NCBI GenBank assembly: GCA_004764695.1
Contig: SMSO01000032.1
Coordinates: 1,448,501 to 1,512,500 of the forward strand
Direction of reading: 5' to 3'
Source of the DNA: Schizochytrium sp. TIO01
Lineage: Eukaryota > Sar > Bigyra > Thraustochytrida > Thraustochytriidae
Length of the DNA stretch: 64,000 nt
Shown: positions 1-11,914 of the stretch, in pieces
How positions within the stretch are numbered: the first letter of the stretch is position 1
Layout of the letters: each line of letters begins with the position of its first letter
Notes under the pieces: model-generated
Told to the model about the DNA's origin: nothing
The model's input: only the letters and a program-made list of their open reading frames with translations
Database searches by the model: none
Program-made: the position numbers and the translations under genes

Positions 1-2320
1 GGGAGATTTGAAGAATACTTTACGAGAATTTATGAGATTAATCTTTTAGAGTTAGTCATTTTTTGAACTAGAGAATTAATCGCAACGAATAGTGATTCAT
101 AATGAACCTACAAGAACAAGAAAACGTATCCGCCTTATTGCGCAGAACTCAAGGGGATTGAAGGTTCTGTCTCCTCGAATGTCAGTTTAGCATTCTCCTT
201 CTTTTTTTTCTTTTTTCTTTTTCTAGTAGACGTTGTCGAACCTAGAAGAATATGGCATTCTTAACTTCTCCATCACGTATCCAATTGTTTTACTTCTAAT
301 CGTCTATTACTTCCTCAGGGCATACAGCGACAGGTGTTTGTTTACACCAAGCAATCTAGCATGTATTGTCAACACAATCCTTCAAATAGACTAAAGATCT
401 TACTTGTGATTCTTAAGTTTTTCTTAACGATTTTAATTGAAGTGTGGAATATCATCCCACAACACTATCTAAGCATCGCTATCATTAATCTTGTGTGGGC
501 AACACTAGCCAGAAGTTTTGGGCAGGCCTACGTCAAATCAACTCAAGCACTATCAAACCCGCATTTCTCATCAGACAATAGCTAAGAAACCCAGACAAAC
601 GCCCAACCTCACTTCGAGTTGACAGACATGACACAGGCAGCAATATCCGAAATTGCACTGTATTCTTGAAATATTTATCTGTGGTATGGTAGATCAAACC
701 TTATTATAGGTTAAACATACAACTGTGCTAGGATCAGACATACACATAAACCTGCAATAGTAAGATCGGAGATCGTAAACATGTATTTCAGTATTTTGTT
801 TTGAAACTCTGAGCCTCCGCCCGATGCAAAGTAAAATCAAACAAGACATAGAATAATATGGTTTCCAACATTGAGCTTCTTTGATAGATATAGAAATCTC
901 AGCTGGACCTAATACAAACTTACACCCTGCACTATAGACTCTGAGAAACAAAAGATAATATGCGCAGGTGGAAGGGTTTCAGAAATGTTCGTTTTGTCCT
1001 TGATTTAAGTGCTACAGATGCTCGTATTCCCATGCACTAAGTTCAATTTAAACTGGAATTTTGTCTATGCCAAAGTTACCGCATAAACACTGTATCAAAA
1101 ATTGTGCATCAGTGTAAAATATACTATAGTGCAAAATAAATTGGGGCCTTTGTACTTATTTTTATAGAAAGGGAAACTATATATTCACTTGGTATCTTAA
1201 AATTTGCATTCAAGAATCAATACATACAATGGCTGGGAGATGCAAGATTAAACCGGACTACAACACTACTCAGAATGATGATTCCACTAGCTGCAAGCAA
1301 GGATTCGTATACTCATTACATTATAGCAATACAATAGAGTATTCTCATCCGTTTCACATCAAATTATATCAAATACTCAGAAATTTCCGTACTCGCGTCT
1401 CGAATACTATTTATGTCCTCAATCTGTAGGAAAATACGATTCCTCTGCCTTGTCTCCAACATGCTTTTCCTATTCATGAACATCCGACCGCATCAAGAAG
1501 TAGGCATACGGTAGTGCTATAATAGGAACAAGTAAGAATTCATTCCTATAACCCCTTACTGCGGTACCTAGACTTAATTCTGGGTTCTATGGTTTCGTAA
1601 CGTTTTCAACTCCCTCATTTTTTACCATATATTTTCCCCAACTTGGACCCAGCGGTTTCGCTCCCGGCATGGGTGGTGGCGGTCCTCCGACCCGTTTCTC
1701 TCGATTCCCCGTTGTCATTCTCTCGCACAGCCGGCTTTGTGGTCCTTCTGACGATACATTCTCGAGGCGAGCCATCTAACCGGCCAAGTTCTCCCCACCT
1801 CGTCCACCGAGCCATCGGCCTCGAGGCAGCAGCACGCTTTCCGCTGGCCATCATACGCAGGAACCAGCACAGCCAGCCATATTAACCATATTATCCCTTA
1901 TTTAAAGCTACACACAGAATATGCATAGTAAGTTCATGTTATACGTAGTTTTCATGATGAGAACGAAAGAGTGAATGAGTGAAGAGTCGATAAGTAGAGA
2001 ATAAGAGAGGACCAAGAAGAGAATAGTGAGTCAATGAGTGGAATATAGGAAAAACAAACAGAGCGAAGTCAAATACTATTGAGAATAAAAAAAAATTATT
2101 TATTATTATCATTATATTGTAGGCAGGCAGGGGAGAGCATTGGCGAGGAGGTGAGGACTCGAAGCACAGTCGGCAGAACCCTTCGGTCGCAGCCTCTTTT
2201 GGAGCCAGGCGCCCGTGGAGGTAGTGTAGATCGACGCTCTCGACTGAGGTGCGGCGGTTATTTGTCAAACTTGTTTCGGGCTTCTCGCGGACTCGTTGCT
2301 AATAACTCGGACTAGGCATC
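1..2320. other. Left-edge intergenic region and GNL3 leader
   Basis: No gene is supported here. Most of the stretch is AT-rich with only short open frames. A GC-richer island at about 1640-1880 has overlapping open frames of 60-80 codons on both strands, none with a recognisable domain. From about 2115 to 2320 the sequence becomes GC-rich and runs into the GTPase start codon, so it is probably the promoter and 5' untranslated leader of that gene. Confidence 0.5.
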
Positions 2321-3868
2321 ATGGTGCGCAAGAAGCGTCAGTCGAAGCGTACGACCTTCAAGGACAAGTACAAGGCGCTCAAGAAGGTCACCGAGCACCA
2401 CAGAAAGCAGCGGCGTGAACAGCGCAAGGCGGTCCGTGAGGGCCGGGCACCCACGGCCAAGAAAGACCCCGGCCTGCCCAACCTTATGCCCTACAAGGAG
2501 CAGTTCTTACGCAAGGCTATGGAGGACAAGGAGCGCGAACGCGAGCGCGAACGTCTTCGCCAGCGTCAGCTTTTTGAGAAGCGTACGCAGCGCGACACCG
2601 ATGCTATGCAGGACGAGTACGATGACGACGCCGCTATGAGCGAGGAGTCACCTGGCAAGAAGCGCAAGCGCAGCGGACCCTCTGCAGAGGACCTCGCGAA
2701 CGCAAGCGAGAGGAGCGCCGCCTTTGAGGAGAAGGCCGAGATGGACGAAGACGACTCGGATGATGATGGCATCAAGGGCAACTCCAGTAACAAGGGCAAG
2801 AAGCGCGCCTACATGAAGGAGCTCCGCAATGTTGTGGACTCTGCGGACGTGATCCTGCTCGTGGTGGACGCCAGAGACCCGATGGGTTGCAGAGCTCCCC
2901 AGGCCGAGCAAATGGTCCTCGAAAACGCCCGCAACAAGCGCCTTGTAGTGGTCATGAACAAGATTGACTTGGTGCCGAAACAGGTCGCTGAGAGATGGTT
3001 GACTGAACTGCGCAAGGAGTACCCCACTGTGGCGTTCAGGGCCTCAACTCAGGAGCAGAAGGCCAACCTTGGAAGGGCCAACAAAGACTCTATTGCTCTT
3101 GGAGCCGCGTCGACCGGAGACGAAGGAACATATGGATCTGTGGGAGATGGCGTTTGTGTGGGAGCTGATACACTTCTCCAGCTTCTCAAGAACTACTCGC
3201 GCAACCACAACATCAAGACTTCGATCACTGTCGGCGTCGTGGGCTACCCGAATGTCGGTAAGAGCTCGGTGATCAACTCTCTGAAACGGTGCCGCGCCGT
3301 CGGAGTCTCGCCGACACCCGGATTCACAAAGACGCTGCAGATTGTGCAGCTTGACAAGAAGGTCAAGCTTATTGACTCTCCCGGAGTGCTGTTCCAAGAC
3401 AGCACCCAGACCAAGGACTCGGCTCGTCTCATCCTCCGCAACTGCCTCAACCCTGCTGATATTGACGATGTTGTTGAGCCTATCTCTAAACTTGTGGAGC
3501 GCTGCAACAAGGAAACCCTCATGATTCTTTACCGTGTGCCACGCTTCGCCACTCCCACTGAGTTCATCGTTGCCGTCGCCAAGAAGCGCGGTAAGCTCTC
3601 CAAGGGCGGTGTCCCCGACCAGAAGGCCGCGGCCCGCCTTATTCTCCAGGACCTCAACGCCGGCAAGATCCCGTTTTACGTGGTCCCGCCCAAACAAGGT
3701 CGCTCTCTCGAAGACAAGATCCTCTCCCGCGAAAACACAAAGGTCACCTCCGAGTGGGCCAAGGAATTCGACATCGAAGCCCTCTTGGCCAAGGAGCAGT
3801 CCGAACTCGTCGAACGTCTCCCTGGTGCAGACCCCAACGCTCTCTCCTTCTCAGCGATGTCATTCTAA
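2321..3868 (+). CDS. GNL3: Nucleolar circularly permuted GTPase, GNL3/NUG1 (nucleostemin) family
   Basis: A 515-residue intronless GTPase expected to act in the nucleolus in 60S ribosome assembly, as yeast Nug1 and fission yeast Grn1 do. The first 40 residues are the very basic GN3L/Grn1-type N-terminus, followed by a charged coiled stretch (65-95) and an acidic linker (95-150). The G motifs come in permuted order: G4 NKID at 213-216, then the P-loop GYPNVGKSS at 308-316, then G3 DSPG at 352-355. G4 preceding G1 defines the YlqF/YRG GTPase class. The ATG at 2321 immediately precedes the conserved basic tail, so the start is secure. Length fits the family. Orthology to GNL3 rather than GNL3L cannot be settled by reading; the family call is firm. 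Confidence 0.93.
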   Translation: MVRKKRQSKRTTFKDKYKALKKVTEHHRKQRREQRKAVREGRAPTAKKDPGLPNLMPYKEQFLRKAMEDKERERERERLRQRQLFEKRTQRDTDAMQDEYDDDAAMSEESPGKKRKRSGPSAEDLANASERSAAFEEKAEMDEDDSDDDGIKGNSSNKGKKRAYMKELRNVVDSADVILLVVDARDPMGCRAPQAEQMVLENARNKRLVVVMNKIDLVPKQVAERWLTELRKEYPTVAFRASTQEQKANLGRANKDSIALGAASTGDEGTYGSVGDGVCVGADTLLQLLKNYSRNHNIKTSITVGVVGYPNVGKSSVINSLKRCRAVGVSPTPGFTKTLQIVQLDKKVKLIDSPGVLFQDSTQTKDSARLILRNCLNPADIDDVVEPISKLVERCNKETLMILYRVPRFATPTEFIVAVAKKRGKLSKGGVPDQKAAARLILQDLNAGKIPFYVVPPKQGRSLEDKILSRENTKVTSEWAKEFDIEALLAKEQSELVERLPGADPNALSFSAMSF

Positions 3869-4878
3869 AAATAGTAAAAAGCAAGTATCGTTTGTTCACC
3901 TGTTTCACCTCTGTTTATTGTTGTCTCTGACTCTTCTTGCTTAAGTATCCCTTTCAGTTATCCAGCCCATTCATTACCCCTACGAGACCCTGAGATGCGG
4001 ACAGAATGCGCTTCAATTCTTTGTGGCAATCCTCAAAGAAATAGCAGAAGGTTGGGTGGTACTTTTTCTTTTGTTTGGGGTGCTGTTCATGCCCTTTGTG
4101 CACCTCTGCTCTCAGTATCTGATATTTCTTTCGGGCAGCAGAGGAAGCTAGAATAATTCCTGGTATCCGGGGGCTCGGTTTGCATTGATAAGACAGGATA
4201 TATAATATGAAGTAAATAATTGCATTATGTTTATTGAAATTTGCATAAATGGACAACCAGTACAGAAAAATAAGCAAACTAACAGAGATCTAAAATCAAT
4301 ACTAGCGGCCTTTGTCTATAGAAAAGCTACCCCCAGATATCCTTACACATATTTTCATACCATACTAAGCCACAACAAAACGAACAGTATACTTATCGTA
4401 AAAGAAAGTGAGTGAACATGTCTAGCAGAGGTCATATCGACAATTAAGACTACAATCAAATTGCTTTCTGATGGTATGTAGAAACTAAAAGATAGGTAAG
4501 CAATAATATTCTCACAATAAGATTCAGAGTCAATTCAACATAGACTATGCAATTTGGCAAGAGAATATGTACTAAAACCAAAACTTGGAAAACAGATGGA
4601 CAAAAGCAAAAAGATCACACTATCTAGTTAGGATCAGTCAAATTACAAAGACAGCTTGTGCCACTAAATGAAGGGGGGCCACGCTCACCTACTATAGAGA
4701 CGGATTGTGAGGATCGCTGGAGGCCATAACCAGAATAATGGGTATATGTTAGAGAACAAAAGTATGGAACTTGTGGAGAATGAGGGTGAGAAAGTAAAAT
4801 TGAAGAAATGGAAACGAAGGAGCGCAGTGACTGTTGTTACTCCCAATTGATGCATGTCTTTGCATTGTAAAAACAAAA
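3869..4878. other. Convergent intergenic region with exon-like fragments
   Basis: Lies between two convergent genes and must hold both 3' untranslated regions. On the minus strand, 3954-4150 is GC-richer and open for about 65 codons to a TGA, preceded by a possible acceptor (TTATTCTAG), so it could be a terminal exon of a small gene. On the plus strand about 4698-4850 is open and Lys/Glu-rich. Neither has a recognisable domain and I do not call them genes. Confidence 0.4.
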
Positions 4879-7800
4879 TTATAATTCAACAAAGTTCGTT
4901 TCCCCCGGTGCTGACCCTAAGGTTAGCACAAAGAGTGCCAGTATAAACACAAAAATGATGGTGAGCAACGCCACCATCCATAGTTTAGATGATGACGACT
5001 GGCTGCCCGACCCATGTTGGCGCTGCTTTGCTACAGAACCATTCGACCCAGAAAAGGAGGATCCTTCAGCAGATTCCGCAGCACTATCTTCAGCAATGCC
5101 CTTGAGCGTAGATTTACTGTTTAATTGACGTGCTGAAGAACCACCAACCCCTACACCATTCCAACTAGAACTTTCACCAGTTGGGGATGCAGCACCATTG
5201 GCAAGGTTGTTGTTGGACCGCTTTGCCAAGCTATGCACACGGCCATCACGGTCAATAAATGAAGTGCCGCCATAGGCATTCAGATGCGAGGACTTCCGCT
5301 TTGACTCATCCGTAAGCGCCACAAGATCAATCTCAGGTGCTTCCTTCAAGTTCAAGCAGCGAATCGTTGCACACACAAGGACCCGTTCAGGCATCTCTTG
5401 GTCTTTTTCAGCCTGAATAATCAGAGCACAGTCAATAATCGCATTGAAAACACGGTCGAGCACCGGCATTGCATTACTCAGCGCAAAGTAAGCAAAGCGA
5501 TGAAAATCAATACAAATTTCAAAGTATCCGTCACCTTTATGAAACTCATACTCGGGCCGCACCATCCATGGGGTACCATTGTACTTTGTGAGCAAGGTGC
5601 GCTCAATACGTCCCAAATTACACTCGTCTGGGTTCTCAAGACGGGTAATCATTTTAAGACGTTCGCGGAACTTGTCACCTTCGTACACATGTACGAAACG
5701 ACTCCACAATTGCACCGATGGATCTTCAGGGTTCTCCTTAGCCCAGCTACTCAGCTTAGCAAAGAGAACAACACTTTGGCCGGGTCCATCAATGCGCTTC
5801 TTTGTAAAGGGTCCTGTTGGAGGGTAACCAGGCATCATAATGTTCACAATCAGCAACTCCGGCAATGGGGCCACGGGTTCCCCAGAGCTCGATACAGAAG
5901 GAGCTTGTTGCTTGTACGCAGGGAGCTGCATATAACTAGCAATGTTGGGCCGTTTGCTCTGCAAAGACCACACATCCATACAAACACAGTCGTAGATAGC
6001 AGACCCAGACGGTTCCTTAAGTTTGTTTCGCTTGTAGTCCGGACCAATACGTGTTTGGTATCGGGCAGCTGAGCATGGAGACCAGGTGTTGCATTCTCGA
6101 CCTGGATCTTCGTACGGAACCCGCTTCATAGATGCTCCAGCCTCCATGACAAACTTGATTTTGTCAGGCGTAAAGCTGTACGATGAGGAATACCGGTCTT
6201 CTCTCGAGCCCCTACGGCGTCGTGACGAGCGGCGCATTGATGAAGAACGAGGCACTGAGTTCGAGCGATGTGAGGGTGATAAAGGCAATTCTGAGGAGGA
6301 TAAGGAACGATGGTGCTCGTCAAAACGAGTACGAAAGCTGCCAGATCCTGAACGCTCACGACCGGAAAGACCAAGTCTAGCATCCTCTTCGGCTTGAGCG
6401 CGAGCCGCCTGAAGGGCCGCTGCTGCTTCAGTGACTTCCGCGAGTTCCGCATTTTTAGCCTTTTGCAGCATGAGTGCATCCACAGATGAAGCCGTGGCCA
6501 GTGCCTTGGCGCGTTTTTTGTTACTTTTCGTGCTTGAAGTATCGGACGATTGGTGGTCACCCTCGCCCTTGCGACGAAGAATTTTGCGACGAAAAAAACG
6601 TTTGATCCGAGCACGTTTTCCTGCTGTGCGGGTGGTTGCCACAGTCCCTGCATCGCTCATCGATCCGTGGATATTTGTGCTTTGAAACGCGTGGCTATCG
6701 CTAGCAGGGCTAATCGTTGAGGAAGCATCGTCTGAGTTGGAGTCTTGCGAGTCCATGCAAAGGTGAGAAACTTGGTAACGCAAGTGTACCTGAAAACGGT
6801 CAATATCTTGGTCTCGTGCATCAAGAAATGCATGAAACTCCTCATCCTCGTCAAAGATGGATCCATGGTACTCGCGCATAGCTTGATCTGTGTCAAATGC
6901 TCCATTGGATGCATCCAGCGAAAGTTCTTCGAAAGCACGCGGATGCAAACAATCCTGCGTCGATATGCTACGGATGCGTTTGCCTGGGCCATAGACGGAA
7001 GTGTCGCCGTGTGCCTCACCTGTACCTGTAGCGAGGGACACATCTGTGCCTGCTAATTGCACGTTATCACCTGTCTTGGAGGAGGACGTAGAGGCAGAGG
7101 AAGACCCATTTCTGGGAGACAGCTCTGAATTGCCGTAGTTTTCATGTACGTCAAGATCGAAGTCATCCAAAACACTGGCGGTGAGTCCACCGCGCTCATT
7201 TCGGGTGGTTTCGGCTTCGAGGGAGCCCGGGGGCAGAAGGCCAAGAAGATCCATGCCGAACTCAGCTGTACTTGTACCGCCGAAGCGAGTCTGTAACTGA
7301 TCAGCGGGAATTAGGCGCAAGAATTTATTGTCTCGCTTTTGCTCGCGCACAAAAATGAACTTTTTCTCTGTTTTCTCATCGAAAGCCTTTGAGATCATTT
7401 TCCAGAGGATCCACATGATTTGCAAAGTAGGGTACACCAGACACACGCCGAGACGTTCAGGGTAAAAGTTAAGAAGCAGAGGGATCATGATGCGAACAAG
7501 CTTCATGTCGAGATTATGACGCCCCATATTGATAAAGTCGAAAATGACGACAACATCGTCAACCTCAGCCTCCATGAGTTTAGTCTCGAGTTTCCAAATC
7601 AGGTATCGCACAGTGGTCTCAGTGCTAAAAAGCGTTGGATCGTGGCGAATTCCGCGAATAACGAGAATAGGCCGTCCAAACTTGTCCTGGCCATGCCAGT
7701 AAGCCATACCCCAGCGATCCTGAGCCGCAAACTCATAGTCTCGCTCAAGAATAAGATCCACCTTGTGCTCTCTGCGCCAGCGAAGAACACTTAGCATTTG

Positions 7801-8184
7801 TGAAAAGGCGGCATCCACATCGCCATCTCGTGCGCGCACAAATCGAGAAAGGCTCGCTTCTTCAAGATCTTTAGGCTTCATCAGTGTACACGCCTCCTCG
7901 CTTGCGCTTAATCTTTTTCGAAGAACATCTACTTGTGCAGCTAAGACTTCTGGGTCAACCTGTGTCATTTGGGTCATTGACGATGAATCGCGCGCCTTGA
8001 ATTCATGATCCAAAGCATCTGCAGATTGGCCTGATTTTTGTGGTGTCCCTGATGCGGTTGTGGCCTCTGACCTCATTTCTGCGGGTGCTCCCATTTTAGT
8101 CTGTATTTCTGATGATGTGTCGTTTTGTGAGTTCTTCGACACGTTCTCTCCAACAATCCCTGCACCGCTGCCGCTGTTCACCAT
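4879..8184 (-). CDS. Sec14/CRAL-TRIO + EDR2_C (DUF1336) tail-anchored protein
   Basis: A single uninterrupted 1101-residue frame starting at ATG 8184. After a Ser/Thr-rich leader, residues 107-140 read as CRAL-TRIO_N and 150-305 as the Sec14 lipid-binding fold (for example VVVIFDFINMGRHNLD at 211-226). A Ser-rich basic linker follows. Residues about 695-945 match the EDR2 C-terminal domain (DUF1336): a Trp-containing start near 697, PELLIVNIMMPGYPP near 774, and PERVL near 930. A hydrophobic helix at about 1068-1090 with only about 11 residues after it marks a tail anchor. Known families: Sec14 domains exchange phosphoinositides or other lipids; plant EDR2 has PH-START-EDR2_C. Inference: an ER or Golgi-anchored lipid-transfer or lipid-sensing protein facing the cytosol. 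This domain pairing is unusual; domain calls are firm, function is not. Confidence 0.88.
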   Translation of the reverse strand: MVNSGSGAGIVGENVSKNSQNDTSSEIQTKMGAPAEMRSEATTASGTPQKSGQSADALDHEFKARDSSSMTQMTQVDPEVLAAQVDVLRKRLSASEEACTLMKPKDLEEASLSRFVRARDGDVDAAFSQMLSVLRWRREHKVDLILERDYEFAAQDRWGMAYWHGQDKFGRPILVIRGIRHDPTLFSTETTVRYLIWKLETKLMEAEVDDVVVIFDFINMGRHNLDMKLVRIMIPLLLNFYPERLGVCLVYPTLQIMWILWKMISKAFDEKTEKKFIFVREQKRDNKFLRLIPADQLQTRFGGTSTAEFGMDLLGLLPPGSLEAETTRNERGGLTASVLDDFDLDVHENYGNSELSPRNGSSSASTSSSKTGDNVQLAGTDVSLATGTGEAHGDTSVYGPGKRIRSISTQDCLHPRAFEELSLDASNGAFDTDQAMREYHGSIFDEDEEFHAFLDARDQDIDRFQVHLRYQVSHLCMDSQDSNSDDASSTISPASDSHAFQSTNIHGSMSDAGTVATTRTAGKRARIKRFFRRKILRRKGEGDHQSSDTSSTKSNKKRAKALATASSVDALMLQKAKNAELAEVTEAAAALQAARAQAEEDARLGLSGRERSGSGSFRTRFDEHHRSLSSSELPLSPSHRSNSVPRSSSMRRSSRRRRGSREDRYSSSYSFTPDKIKFVMEAGASMKRVPYEDPGRECNTWSPCSAARYQTRIGPDYKRNKLKEPSGSAIYDCVCMDVWSLQSKRPNIASYMQLPAYKQQAPSVSSSGEPVAPLPELLIVNIMMPGYPPTGPFTKKRIDGPGQSVVLFAKLSSWAKENPEDPSVQLWSRFVHVYEGDKFRERLKMITRLENPDECNLGRIERTLLTKYNGTPWMVRPEYEFHKGDGYFEICIDFHRFAYFALSNAMPVLDRVFNAIIDCALIIQAEKDQEMPERVLVCATIRCLNLKEAPEIDLVALTDESKRKSSHLNAYGGTSFIDRDGRVHSLAKRSNNNLANGAASPTGESSSWNGVGVGGSSARQLNSKSTLKGIAEDSAAESAEGSSFSGSNGSVAKQRQHGSGSQSSSSKLWMVALLTIIFVFILALFVLTLGSAPGETNFVEL

Positions 8185-8800
8185 GCCGTCAATGAGCGAA
8201 ATGAGATGTCAACGCTGGGCAAAATGCGACCGCAAATATGTAAATAAATGCCACAAACCAATCACAGAATTTAAAGGCAAGATGTGGAAACCAGATGAAC
8301 GAGAGTAACCTGGTACTCAATCCACCCTTTTTTGCACTCTATTACACCAAGTGGAATGAATATCGCAATCAATTCAGGCACTTGACTATCTGTGCACGCA
8401 GCTAACTTGTCAGGCAGGTGTAAGGTATGACGAGCACAAGGTGACAGAGGCACAGATCTGAGCGGGCGGGAGCACGTGCTTCTGCTGGCAGTGCGCTTCT
8501 ATTTGTTTGTTTGCTTGCTTGCTTGCTTGCGCTCAAGTTTGTGCTACTTGTGGATGGATGTTCTGCGAGTCTCACCAGTTCGCTCGACCGCCTCCGCAGC
8601 TGCCGATCGCCCACCCCGATGGCCCGAGCCGAGCTTTGACAGAGCGACGCGAGGGATACCCGCGGCAGCAGCAGGCCTCGTTCGCCACCCCGGGGAGGAT
8701 ATCGCTGCTCCGGTTTTGCTGCTTTGATTTCTCTCTTTCTTTGTCAATCGATCGATCAATCAATCGATCGATTGTTTATTGATGATTTGATTTGATTTGA

Positions 8801-8835
8801 TTTTCAATTTTCAATTTTCAATTTTCAATTTTCAA
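8801..8835. repeat. (TTTTCAA)5 heptamer tandem repeat
   Basis: Five perfect copies of TTTTCAA, directly preceded by three copies of TTTGA. Confidence 0.95.
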
Positions 8836-9262
8836 TTTTTCATTTTGATTCGCCTTATTTTCCAATGTACTTTGTTTTTCAAGTTGTTTTTAGGTAGATG
8901 CCCTAGTACCTAGTACTAGTATTCTTCCTTTTCTTCCTTTGTTTTACCTTTTCAATCGATCAAATATTTGTCATGAAAAATGAATAACTAAATTAATGAA
9001 TCATTGAGGGAATAAGTGAGTGAGTGAGTGAGTGAATAGTGAACGTGGCAGTCGAAGAGGCAGGACGCCGCGCTTTCCCAGGCGGCCAAGCGCTGAGGTC
9101 TCGATCTCCTCGGCCCCGGGCTGTCCTCGGCTCCTGCCGTGGTCTCTTCCAGGCCTCTTTGCCCTCCTCTCCTCGAGAGCTGCCGTTCTGCGCGGCTCGT
9201 GTTCATTGCTTCTCTTCTCCTTCTTCTCCTTTCGAAGTGACCGCTTTTTCCTCTTTCTTCTC

Positions 9263-9263
<1 letters not shown>

Positions 9264-9323
<60 letters not shown>

Positions 9324-9360
9324 TTACCAAAGAAAAAGAAAGAAAGGAAGAAGAAAGAAA
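9264..9360. repeat. (TTTC)n tract followed by inverted (GAAA)-type tract
   Basis: About 15 TTTC units to 9322, then after seven bases an imperfect AAAG/GAA purine tract to about 9360. The two halves are complementary and could fold into a long hairpin or form intramolecular triplex DNA. Confidence 0.9.
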
Positions 9361-9910
9361 TTGCGCTTCACTTCATCCGCAACGCAAAGAGAGGAAGAGA
9401 GCGAGAGACTCAGACAGGAAGCCTCTCCATTCTCAGGGTAAGCTCTCTTTCGGCCCTTCTCAGTCGCTCAGTCCACGCTTCGACGGCCTAGGCAAGCAAA
9501 CAAGCAGAGAGCCACCTCCCTCCCTCCCTTTTCCTCGCCACTTCTTGTGTCAATCTCTGCGTCTTTCTTTACTGTATAGGTCGCACTATGAAATTCCGCC
9601 TCTTTTTCCCTTCTTTTCAAACACTGTTTGTTCCTTCCTTTTCATTGAAAATTAAATAATAAATAAAATAAAATAAAATAAAATAACCAAAAAGCATTTC
9701 GAAGAAAAGGAAAGTTTCCTCTTTGTTGGACGATAGAGAAGACGAAAAACTTGACTTGAAAACTCATGCTTGACTGGCCCTCTTCTTACCTGTATCCCTA
9801 GCACTGCAAGGGTACCCGGTCCCGTAAGATCATCCCACCAGTTTGGAAGAGAAGGCCCGACATGATACATTTGCAGGGACCAACCGGACATCATAGAAAC
9901 ATGAGACCTA

Positions 9911-9974
9911 TGCATGAATGTATGAATGTATGAATGCATGAATGTATGAAGGTATGAAGGTATGAAGGTATGAA
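9911..9974. repeat. Degenerate TATGAATG / TATGAAGG octamer repeat
   Basis: Eight-base units, first TATGAATG-like and then TATGAAGG-like, showing local homogenisation of two unit variants. Confidence 0.85.
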
Positions 9975-11854
9975 GAAAACTATTGATGCAAAGGAAAGAT
10001 GCAAATCCATGATGCTAATCAACATGCAAATCAACGATGCAAATCAATAATGCAAGAATCACAAACAACAACAAGAACCATGGCTTCAAGCCAGAAATCC
10101 CAAACCCTTAAGCGCCATTGACGGTCTTGCCACCGCCAAATGCTTCACCTCAGGACGAAATGTTCAATGGGAACTGTGATGCTTGAGTTTTCCATGCTGC
10201 TGATTCGAGCAAACAAGGTCACAAAGGAATTGGAGGCCAGACCAATGCGGCATCAGGAACGAACTCAGCACAAACCAAGGTCGTGAGGAGCTCTAAAACG
10301 AGGTGGATGACAACCTGCAAGTCCATGAACCAGCACAGGCAATCGACGAGCGGCACCCGTATTCCTAATTTGCCACACAGAGATTTGGTCTATTCAGGTG
10401 AATCAGAACCATCGGCGCTCTCAAGTGAGATAGGCATCGTCAAGACCGGCCTCAAATGTCAACCAATCGAACTGAGCTCCATCGCGAGCAAGCGAGGATC
10501 CCAAGTGCCATAGTCTGTGCGCCTACGATCTTCAAGTTCATAACCAGCGCATGAGCAGAGGGGGGCCAACTGCCTGCACAGCAAAGCTGGCGACTGCCTC
10601 GATGGTCGCGACCCCAACCTCGCTCTGGACGGGGTCTCAGGGCAAAGGAGTGCGCGAACCTGACGGGGTAGTACCTCCAGAGAACCGGAATTACAGGGAA
10701 TCAAGAGGACACAGGATCTAGAGAACCACCACGCAGAGCATCTTGCATGGCCAGCGTGATCGGTGGAGCGATCGACAGATATATAGATAGCTAGCTGGAT
10801 ATATGCGCCGAGGGAGCGAGCGAACGAAGTCCTAGAGCACAATGAGTTCCTACCGAGCGATTGCACATCACGCGCTCTTCGTCCCAGCTGGATTGGCCAG
10901 ACCAAGCCAAGCGCAGCTGCGAACGTTTCTTTGCAGCGGTTCTCTGCGAAGGCGAGTTTTATTTTAAACTCAAAGAGTATTTATCTCTCTCTATTTTTCT
11001 TTACTTTAAAAAAAATAATTAATTAATACTCCGTACGCATTATTTTCTTTCAAAGAACTTTGAACTGTACCCAGGGGTAGAAGTAGATAGGCCATCGCTA
11101 GGTACCCAAAGAGTGGAATCTGATTAGCAAAGTCCAAATTCGCTTCTTTCTTCCGTAGCGAGTACTAAGAGTACTACTGTGGAGGAGGGGTTCTTTCTTT
11201 CTTTCTTTCTTTCTTCCGACTTCTAGTTCTTCCAGTAAGAGGCCACTAGGCCTCACTCCCTCCGTTTCTTTCGTTCTCGCCGCTCCGGGCGACCCTTCGA
11301 AGAAGCACAAGAGCTTCCGCTGAGGAAAGAAACCACCGCCTTTCCTGTCCTCCTCTTCCCTCTCTCCGCTTTATCTTCCCCTTCAGACTGCAAGAAAGGC
11401 TCTCAAAGGCGCGATTCGTTGGTCGATCGATGCGTAATCTCAGACTCTCATTGGCTGTTCGACCTTCATTCGCCTCCTCATTCTTGTTCTTTTTGTTCCT
11501 CCCTCCAAGCTGGACAAACAGAACATAATAAACAGAACAGAGCAGAACAGAACAGAGAAATCAAGAGTCGATTTTGTTTGATCGATTGATCGATTGATTG
11601 TTCCTTTCTCTCTTTCTTTCTTTCTTTCTTCCTTTCTTTCTCTCTCTGAACATACGTAGTAGTCATTAGGAGGTAGGTAGGAAGGTAGGTAGGTAAGTGA
11701 TCGATGTTGGCGCCTTCAAAGAACACTTGGATCCTGGAACTAGGAACAAAGAGGGAGAAAGAGAGAAGAAAGAAAGAAAGTTTCAAAAGAAAGCTTCAAA
11801 AGAAAGCTTCAGAGGGAACAACGGCGCCATCGATGTACCAGAATGGAGAACACA

Positions 11855-11914
11855 GAAGAAGAAGAAGAAGAAGAAGAAGAAGAAGAAGAAGAAGAAGAAG
11901 AAGAAGAAGAAGAA
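11855..11914. repeat. (GAA)20 trinucleotide repeat
   Basis: Twenty uninterrupted GAA units on the plus strand. It is a pure purine tract capable of triplex formation. It sits outside any supported gene. Confidence 0.95.

Noticed and set aside
5398-6072. 224-codon plus-strand open frame
   Set aside because: Lies antisense inside the EDR2_C coding region; no domain, a shadow of the real gene.
9032-9655. 207-codon frame through the TTTC tract
   Set aside because: Open only because the tetranucleotide repeat encodes Phe/Leu/Ser without stops.
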